DNA of 64,000 nucleotides from Bacteroidales bacterium UBA4893. Lineage in GTDB: Bacteria > Bacteroidota > Bacteroidia > Bacteroidales > P3. The notes below the pieces were generated by a model, which saw nothing but the letters and a program-made list of their open reading frames with translations, was not told the DNA's origin and made no database searches. Shown here in pieces: positions 59,524 through 64,000 of the stretch. Every line of letters starts with the position of its first letter. Position 1 is the first letter of the stretch. A program made the translations under genes and the position numbers. Where the stretch lies: the NCBI GenBank assembly GCA_002399025.1, contig DHCV01000026.1:1-64000 (forward strand), in the 5' to 3' direction.

Positions 59524-60003
59524 ATGAAGAGTTATATTGGCAATCTAAATGGTCTGCATATCAAATATATAATTATAAATTTTGTTCTTGCTCTGGCTGG
59601 AATAATTGTAGTTTTAGTTCTTGGCAAAATTATTCAAGAAAATAAAATTAATATGTATTTATCGGTAATTATGATGATAATTATCCTTACCTTTTTTCTT
59701 ATGGGTAAGAAAAAATACCAGACAGAGTTGTTAAAAATCAAGGATTTCCCCTTAGGAAAGAAATTAAACTCTCATCATCTTCTAAATAAGAAAAGATTAA
59801 ATTCCTACACAATCATGAATGGAGTTGCAATCTTTTTCTTAATCCTTTCTGGAAACTATTTATATCTATTTTTCTCCCTCCTTTTCCTATTGCTTATTCT
59901 TCTAAATAGAACAAATACATTCAAATTAAAAATAGAATTAAACCTAACCGACAAAGAAGTCGAAAGCCTCAATAAGCCTATAGCCTTAAAGGATAGAAAA
60001 TAG
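59524..60003 (+). CDS. Four-helix membrane protein of unknown function
   Basis: Unrecognised 159-aa membrane protein. Two helices near the N-terminus (about 15-35 and 43-60), a basic loop (KKKYQTELLKIKDFPLGKKLNSHHLLNKKR) and two more (about 97-112 and 114-128), then a soluble tail. It lies 34 bp before the NfnAB/GltA-like gene and shares its promoter, so it may be a membrane companion, but nothing in its sequence suggests a redox role. Confidence 0.65.
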   Translation: MKSYIGNLNGLHIKYIIINFVLALAGIIVVLVLGKIIQENKINMYLSVIMMIIILTFFLMGKKKYQTELLKIKDFPLGKKLNSHHLLNKKRLNSYTIMNGVAIFFLILSGNYLYLFFSLLFLLLILLNRTNTFKLKIELNLTDKEVESLNKPIALKDRK

Positions 60004-60037
60004 ATAATATCAATAAAAAATACTTTCAAAAACTTTT

Positions 60038-62320
60038 ATGTTCAAAATCCAATCAAAGCAAAAGCTAACAGAAAACATCTACTTAATGGATGTTCATTCG
60101 CCTTGGGTTGCACGTTCTGCAAAGCCAGGTCAATTTGTAATAGTTATTATAGATGAAAAAGGGGAAAGAATACCTCTAACAATATGTGATTACGACAAAG
60201 AAAAGGGAAACATTACCTTAGTGTTTCAACTTATTGGGAAATCCACTCAAAGAATGGCAAAACTTGAGGTTGGCGACAGTTTTAAGGATGTTGTTGGTCC
60301 ATTGGGAAAGGAAAGTGAGTTCATACATGAGAATAAAGAAGAGCTTAAAACTAAAAATATTCTCTTTGTTGCAGGAGGTGTTGGGACAGCACCTGTTTAT
60401 CCTCAGGTAAAATGGTTTAAACAACAAGGATTGGACGTTGATGTTGTCGTTGGAGCCAAGACTAAGGACTTGATTATTCTTGAAAAAGAAATGAAGGAGG
60501 TTGCAAAGAATCTATATATATGTACTGATGATGGTTCTAATGGAAACAAGGGATTGGTTACCGATGTGATTAAGGATTTGATTGAAAACAAAGGAAAACA
60601 CTACGATGAGGTTATTGCAATTGGTCCAATGATAATGATGAAATTCGTTTGTCTTCTGACAAAGCAATACAATATAAGAACAACCGTAAGTTTGAATACC
60701 CTAATGGTTGATGGAACAGGAATGTGCGGAGCTTGTAGGGTAAGTGTTGGAGGGAAAACCAAATTTACATGCGTTGATGGACCTGAATTTGACGGACATG
60801 CAGTGGATTTTGATGAGGCTATGAGGCGTCAATCAATGTATAAAACCTTTGAAATAGCAAAAAATACAGATAAACACCATTGTAATCTTACCTCAAGTGT
60901 TGAACAATCGGAGCAGGCTGCAGAAATAATTGTTGAAAAGTTCAAAAGAGTTAAGGTAAGGGAGCAAGACCCAACTGCAAGAGCTCAAAATTTTGAAGAA
61001 GTATCCTATGGCTACAATGCAAAGGAAGCTATAGCAGAGGCATCTCGCTGTATTGAGTGCAAGAAACCTGGTTGCGTTAGTCAATGTCCTGTAAGAGTTA
61101 AGATTCCTCAGTTTATTTCAAAGGTAAAGGTTGGAGACTTTGAAGCAGCAGCTCATATTTTGGCTGAAGATACAGCACTCCCAGCCGTATGCGGAAGAGT
61201 TTGTCCTCAAGAAACCCAATGTGAGGAAACCTGTATTTTGGGAAAGAAGGGAGAGGCTGTTTCTATTGGAAAATTGGAAAGATTTGTTGCAGATTGGGCA
61301 AGAAATAATAAGATAGAACTTTCACATAAGGTTGAACCCAACGGCAAAAAGGTTGCAATTGTAGGAGCTGGACCAAGCGGACTGACCTGTGGTGGCGATT
61401 TGGCAAAGATGGGCTATGATGTAACTATTTTTGAAGCCCTACACGAAGCAGGAGGAGTGTTGGTTTATGGCATTCCTGAGTTTCGTTTGCCCAAAAGAGA
61501 TGTTGTGGAGTATGAGGTGGACAATGTTAGAAAGCTTGGGGTTAAGATAATCAATGATGTGATTGTTGGAAAGAGTATTACCATTGACGAGCTCATTAAT
61601 GAGGAAGGATTTGAGGCTGTTTACATTGCCTCAGGTGCTGGATTGCCTAAGTTTATGGGTATTCCTGGTGAAAACCTCAATGGAGTATTGTCTGCAAACG
61701 AAATCCTTACTCGTTCCAATTTGATGAAAGCCTTTGAAGATGGCTATGACACTCCTGTTTATCCTGGTTCAAAGACCGTTATTGTTGGAGGAGGGAACGT
61801 AGCTATGGATGCTGCCCGCACAGCAAGGCGATTGGGAGCCGAAACTCATGTTGTGTACAGAAGAAGTGAAAAAGAAATGCCTGCAAGGGTTGAAGAGGTG
61901 CATCACGCAAAAGAAGAAGGGATAATATTCCACACAATGAATAATCCTGTTGAAATTCTTGCTGACGAAAAAGGCTGGGTTAGGGCAATTAGGGTAATTC
62001 GAATGGAACTTGGAGAGCCTGATGAGAGTGGAAGAAGAAGGCCAATTGAGGTAAAGGGAAGTGAGTATGAGATTGAAGCCAATTGTGTTATTATGTCATT
62101 GGGAACCAATCCAAATCCTCTAATTATCAACACCACCAAAGGCTTAGATTCTGAAAAATGGGGAGGAATTATTGCTGACGAGTTTGGACAAACCTCAAGA
62201 GAAGGAATATTTGCAGGCGGGGATGCTGTTTCTGGTGCAGCCACTGTTATTTTGGCAATGGGAGCAGGCAAGCAGGCTGCAATAGGGATTGATAATTACA
62301 TAAAATCAAAAAGTAAATAA
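60038..62320 (+). CDS. Fused NfnA-NfnB-like protein (ferredoxin-NADP reductase subunit + GltA-like subunit)
   Basis: A 760-aa fusion. Residues 1-280 are a DHODB/NfnA-like reductase: FAD-binding RIPLTICDYD, NAD-binding FVAGGVGTAPVYPQ and a [2Fe-2S] site GTGMCGACRVSVGGKTKFTC. Residues about 300-760 are GltA/NfnB-like: Cys clusters SRCIECKKPGCVSQCPV and CGRVCPQETQCEETC for two [4Fe-4S], then FAD site VAIVGAGPSGLTCGGDLA and NADP site VIVGGGNVAMDAARTARRLGA. Nfn couples NADH, NADPH and ferredoxin by electron bifurcation; GltA alone serves glutamate synthase. No large glutamate synthase subunit is adjacent, so the Nfn role is favoured. Confidence 0.87.
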   Translation: MFKIQSKQKLTENIYLMDVHSPWVARSAKPGQFVIVIIDEKGERIPLTICDYDKEKGNITLVFQLIGKSTQRMAKLEVGDSFKDVVGPLGKESEFIHENKEELKTKNILFVAGGVGTAPVYPQVKWFKQQGLDVDVVVGAKTKDLIILEKEMKEVAKNLYICTDDGSNGNKGLVTDVIKDLIENKGKHYDEVIAIGPMIMMKFVCLLTKQYNIRTTVSLNTLMVDGTGMCGACRVSVGGKTKFTCVDGPEFDGHAVDFDEAMRRQSMYKTFEIAKNTDKHHCNLTSSVEQSEQAAEIIVEKFKRVKVREQDPTARAQNFEEVSYGYNAKEAIAEASRCIECKKPGCVSQCPVRVKIPQFISKVKVGDFEAAAHILAEDTALPAVCGRVCPQETQCEETCILGKKGEAVSIGKLERFVADWARNNKIELSHKVEPNGKKVAIVGAGPSGLTCGGDLAKMGYDVTIFEALHEAGGVLVYGIPEFRLPKRDVVEYEVDNVRKLGVKIINDVIVGKSITIDELINEEGFEAVYIASGAGLPKFMGIPGENLNGVLSANEILTRSNLMKAFEDGYDTPVYPGSKTVIVGGGNVAMDAARTARRLGAETHVVYRRSEKEMPARVEEVHHAKEEGIIFHTMNNPVEILADEKGWVRAIRVIRMELGEPDESGRRRPIEVKGSEYEIEANCVIMSLGTNPNPLIINTTKGLDSEKWGGIIADEFGQTSREGIFAGGDAVSGAATVILAMGAGKQAAIGIDNYIKSKSK

Positions 62321-62353
62321 TCAATAGAATAAGGTTTTATTCTACAAAAATAA

Positions 62354-62444
62354 GCTTTAGTACTATTTAATCAAGCTTTAGAGGTAATTAAACGAGCTTT
62401 AAATCTAATTAAATAAGGCTTTGAACTATTTAAACTTTGTTTTG
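62354..62444. repeat. 21-bp-period array, word CGAGCTTTA
   Basis: GCTTTA-type words at 62354, 62375, 62396, 62418 and a weak GTTTTG at 62439: steps 21, 21, 22 and 21. The best unit reads AACGAGCTTTAAATC and matches the odd last unit of array D. It lies between the converging nfn and rhomboid genes and is followed directly by another array. Confidence 0.72.
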
Positions 62445-62452
62445 ATCTTAGA

Positions 62453-62531
62453 ATCATGGCATGATATCACTGAGATCATGCCATGATCTACTCGACATCA
62501 TGGGATGATTTACCTGAGATCATGGCATGAT
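62453..62531. repeat. 22-bp-period palindrome array, word ATCATGGCATGAT
   Basis: Four 13-bp palindromes ATCATG[G/C][C/G]ATGAT start at 62453, 62475, 62497 and 62519, an exact 22-bp step, with linkers such as ATCACTGAG. It directly continues the array to its left, giving 180 bp of phased units with a change of word in the middle. Some units extend to GATCATGGCATGATC. Confidence 0.88.
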
Positions 62532-62613
62532 CTTGACATCAAATCCTTGTTTAAATTTTTCTAAGTTTGATTTTGGGAGATTTATTCCTCGTTTATTCAG
62601 TTCTATCCTTTGT

Positions 62614-63336
62614 TTAGGATTGATTAGAATTGATTTCTTGTTGATTAGAATTGGTTTCTTGAGGGTTTTCTTCCTTTTGAGTTTCTTCGTTTGAACCTTC
62701 CATCCAATAAGGGTCTTCATCCGAAAGTTCTTCTTCCTCTTCCAATGGGATAACTTCCTTATGCACAATCCCCTTATGCTTAAACAAAATTGCAAAAACA
62801 ATTCCTGTGATTGCACCTCCTAAATGTCCCTGCCAAGATATGCGTGGTGAGGACTGAAACATTGGAAATATGCCCCATACAACAGAACCATAAAGGAAGA
62901 TAACTAAGAATCCAAAAGCCATTTGAGGTTTGTTTCGTTTCAAAAACCCACTTAGGATATGAAACCAAGCTAAGCAATAGACCAAACCGCTTGCACCAAT
63001 ATGAATTGTCCCACTTGTGCCAATTATCCAAGCTGCCAAGCTCGAAAAGAAATAGAAGGAAACAAAAAGAGTGGAGGCAAAATTCTTGTAAAAAAGATAA
63101 AGTCCACTCAGAAGTAGGAAAACTGCAAGTGTATTGGAGGAAAGATGTGAGAAATCGGAGTGAAGAAGTGGCATAGTTATGATTCCAATAAGTCCTGTTG
63201 TTGAACGTGGTTCGAGTCCATACTGAGTTAGGGAAATATTAGTAGTTACTTCCAAAATCTTTATTATCCACAAAAGCACAACAAAGGCTGCTGGGACAAT
63301 CATTGCACTTATTAAATCTCTCTTGTCTTCTCTCAT
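62614..63336 (-). CDS. Rhomboid family intramembrane serine protease
   Basis: Inner-membrane protease that cuts transmembrane segments. Six hydrophobic helices. The catalytic Ser lies in HIGASGLVYCLAW (GxSG) and the catalytic His in WQGHLGGAITG; the HSDFSHLSSNT loop before TM2 matches the family. The C-terminus from about 200 is an acidic, Gln/Asn-rich cytoplasmic tail. The ATG at 63336 is chosen because a -7 box lies directly upstream and excludes the longer frame. Length 240 aa. Confidence 0.88.
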   Translation of the reverse strand: MREDKRDLISAMIVPAAFVVLLWIIKILEVTTNISLTQYGLEPRSTTGLIGIITMPLLHSDFSHLSSNTLAVFLLLSGLYLFYKNFASTLFVSFYFFSSLAAWIIGTSGTIHIGASGLVYCLAWFHILSGFLKRNKPQMAFGFLVIFLYGSVVWGIFPMFQSSPRISWQGHLGGAITGIVFAILFKHKGIVHKEVIPLEEEEELSDEDPYWMEGSNEETQKEENPQETNSNQQEINSNQS

Positions 63337-63346
63337 AAAACTTATG

Positions 63347-63354
63347 CAAAGATA
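63347..63354 (-). promoter_or_regulatory. -7 element of the rhomboid gene
   Basis: CAAAGATA reads TATCTTTG on the minus strand, 10 bp before the ATG at 63336; it fixes the start and implies a very short leader. Confidence 0.55.
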
Positions 63355-63417
63355 AGAAAACTCATCAAAAATCAATATTTATTAATTCTTTTTATACTAT
63401 GTTTCACAAAGAAATCA

Positions 63418-63425
63418 TATATTTG
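63418..63425 (+). promoter_or_regulatory. -7 element of the last gene
   Basis: TATATTTG fits TAnnTTTG, 25 bp before the ATG at 63451, divergent from the rhomboid promoter. Confidence 0.55.
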
Positions 63426-63450
63426 CAAATTGAACTTATAGTATAAAGAT

Positions 63451-64000
63451 ATGAGAAAGAAAAGTATCCTATCAATAATAGCACTTGTTTTATTGCTTGT
63501 AGTTGCCATAGAATCAAATGCACAGAGAAGAAATAGAGCTCCAGAGAATCGTTTTGGGATAAGAGCTGGATTTAATATGAGCGACCTTACCTCAGCAAAG
63601 GGATTAGACGTTTTTAATGGACTTTCCTACTACAATCAAAACTTAGAATATGTTGGCTTTACCGATACTGAGCCTTTTAAATTAGGGTTTAATGTTGGTT
63701 TTGTTGGACAAATTAAGGTTGCAGAGTCGTGGTATGTTCAGCCTTCTTTGATTTTCACATCCAAAGGATATAAGCTCAATACTCAAAATCAAGGAGACTT
63801 CACCCAAAACGTTGAACTCGATGTTTCAGCCTACTACACTCAGCTCCCAATTGATGTTGTTTGGAAATATGATTTCAATCCTGACTTCAGATTCAATGCC
63901 CTTGGAGGTATATTTTTGGGATATGGAGTAGCGGGAACTTCTTATTTCCTTGACCATTACGGAGAAAAATTTGTTCCTCGTATTTTCCACGAACAAACTC
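63451..64000 (+). CDS. Outer membrane beta-barrel protein (PorT-like), partial
   Basis: Open frame that runs off the right edge, so only about 183 residues are visible. A signal peptide ends near ESNAQ (about residue 25). After a basic linker the first strand reads RFGIRAGFNMSDLTS, then LGFNVGFVGQIKV, WYVQPSLIFTSKGYKL, YYTQLPIDVVWKY and FNALGGIFLGYGVAG. This pattern, with GFNxSDL near the start and YxQLPI before the third hairpin, is that of the small PorT-family/OMP_b-brl barrels of Bacteroidota. Role unknown; the end of the gene is not visible. Confidence 0.78.
   Translation, partial: MRKKSILSIIALVLLLVVAIESNAQRRNRAPENRFGIRAGFNMSDLTSAKGLDVFNGLSYYNQNLEYVGFTDTEPFKLGFNVGFVGQIKVAESWYVQPSLIFTSKGYKLNTQNQGDFTQNVELDVSAYYTQLPIDVVWKYDFNPDFRFNALGGIFLGYGVAGTSYFLDHYGEKFVPRIFHEQT

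Noticed and set aside
61903..62271. 122-aa minus-strand ORF
   Set aside because: Antisense to the GltA-like part of the Nfn fusion; a shadow.

Overview
The window looks like a contiguous chromosomal segment of an AT-rich member of the Bacteroidota, most likely of the order Bacteroidales. Three things point there. First, nearly every transcription unit is preceded by the Bacteroidota -7 element TAnnTTTG rather than a TATAAT box. Second, the proteins are typical of the phylum: GldH, a gliding-motility-type (type IX secretion) C-terminal domain, a long Rho with a charged insert, a DUF6913-type protein and OprO/P-type porins. Third, the fused NfnAB/GltA-like protein suggests an anaerobic lifestyle. 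I see no rRNA, tRNA, CRISPR array, intact transposase or prophage.

Layout. 0-7.8 kb: an AddAB-like helicase/nuclease pair with a type IX secretion substrate gene lodged between its two subunits. 7.8-15.1 kb: a Tyr/Asn-rich secreted protein behind a sigma-54-like promoter, a GtrA protein, and a surE-lpxB-spoIID-thioredoxin cluster ending in a cysteine desulfidase/UPF0597 gene. 15.3-24.6 kb: a holB-ricT-gldH-pbp1A operon on the minus strand, a DHOD-like flavoprotein, a TPR protein and a cation efflux protein. 25-31.6 kb: ornithine aminotransferase, a glycosyltransferase fused to a degenerate sugar-phosphate transferase, an outer membrane protein, and a metal-stress-like locus (Cys/His-repeat peptide, ECF sigma, short anti-sigma, CnrX-like sensor). 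31.6-33.1 kb: a gene-poor scar with repeats and gene remnants. 33.1-38.7 kb: an operon of arginase-fold protein, NtrC-like regulator without HTH, M16 peptidase, sugar MFS transporter and Ogt. 40.1-47.3 kb: a complete phosphate locus (porin, two pstS, pstC, pstA, pstB, phoU) with two promoters carrying TTAACA pho-box-like repeats on an 11-bp register. 47.5-64 kb: fbaA-dapA-DUF6913, histidine kinase, hemW, trkH, LpxH-like phosphatase, glyS, rho, NfnAB/GltA fusion, rhomboid, and a partial outer membrane barrel.

The most striking unexplained structure is a set of intergenic arrays of short, often palindromic words. At least ten arrays, using several unrelated words (GTTACTTA, GTGCCAC, AGACTCAGTCT, ATCATGGCATGAT, CGAGCTTTA, TTTATCCACCG), all repeat with the same 21-22 bp period, about two DNA helical turns. 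One GTTACTTA array ends in a unit carrying the CGAGCTTTA word of another array. This constant phase with changing words is the best candidate for something undescribed here.

Starts were chosen by reading signal peptides, family N-termini and -7 boxes. All assignments rest on reading the sequence and on family knowledge; no search was run.
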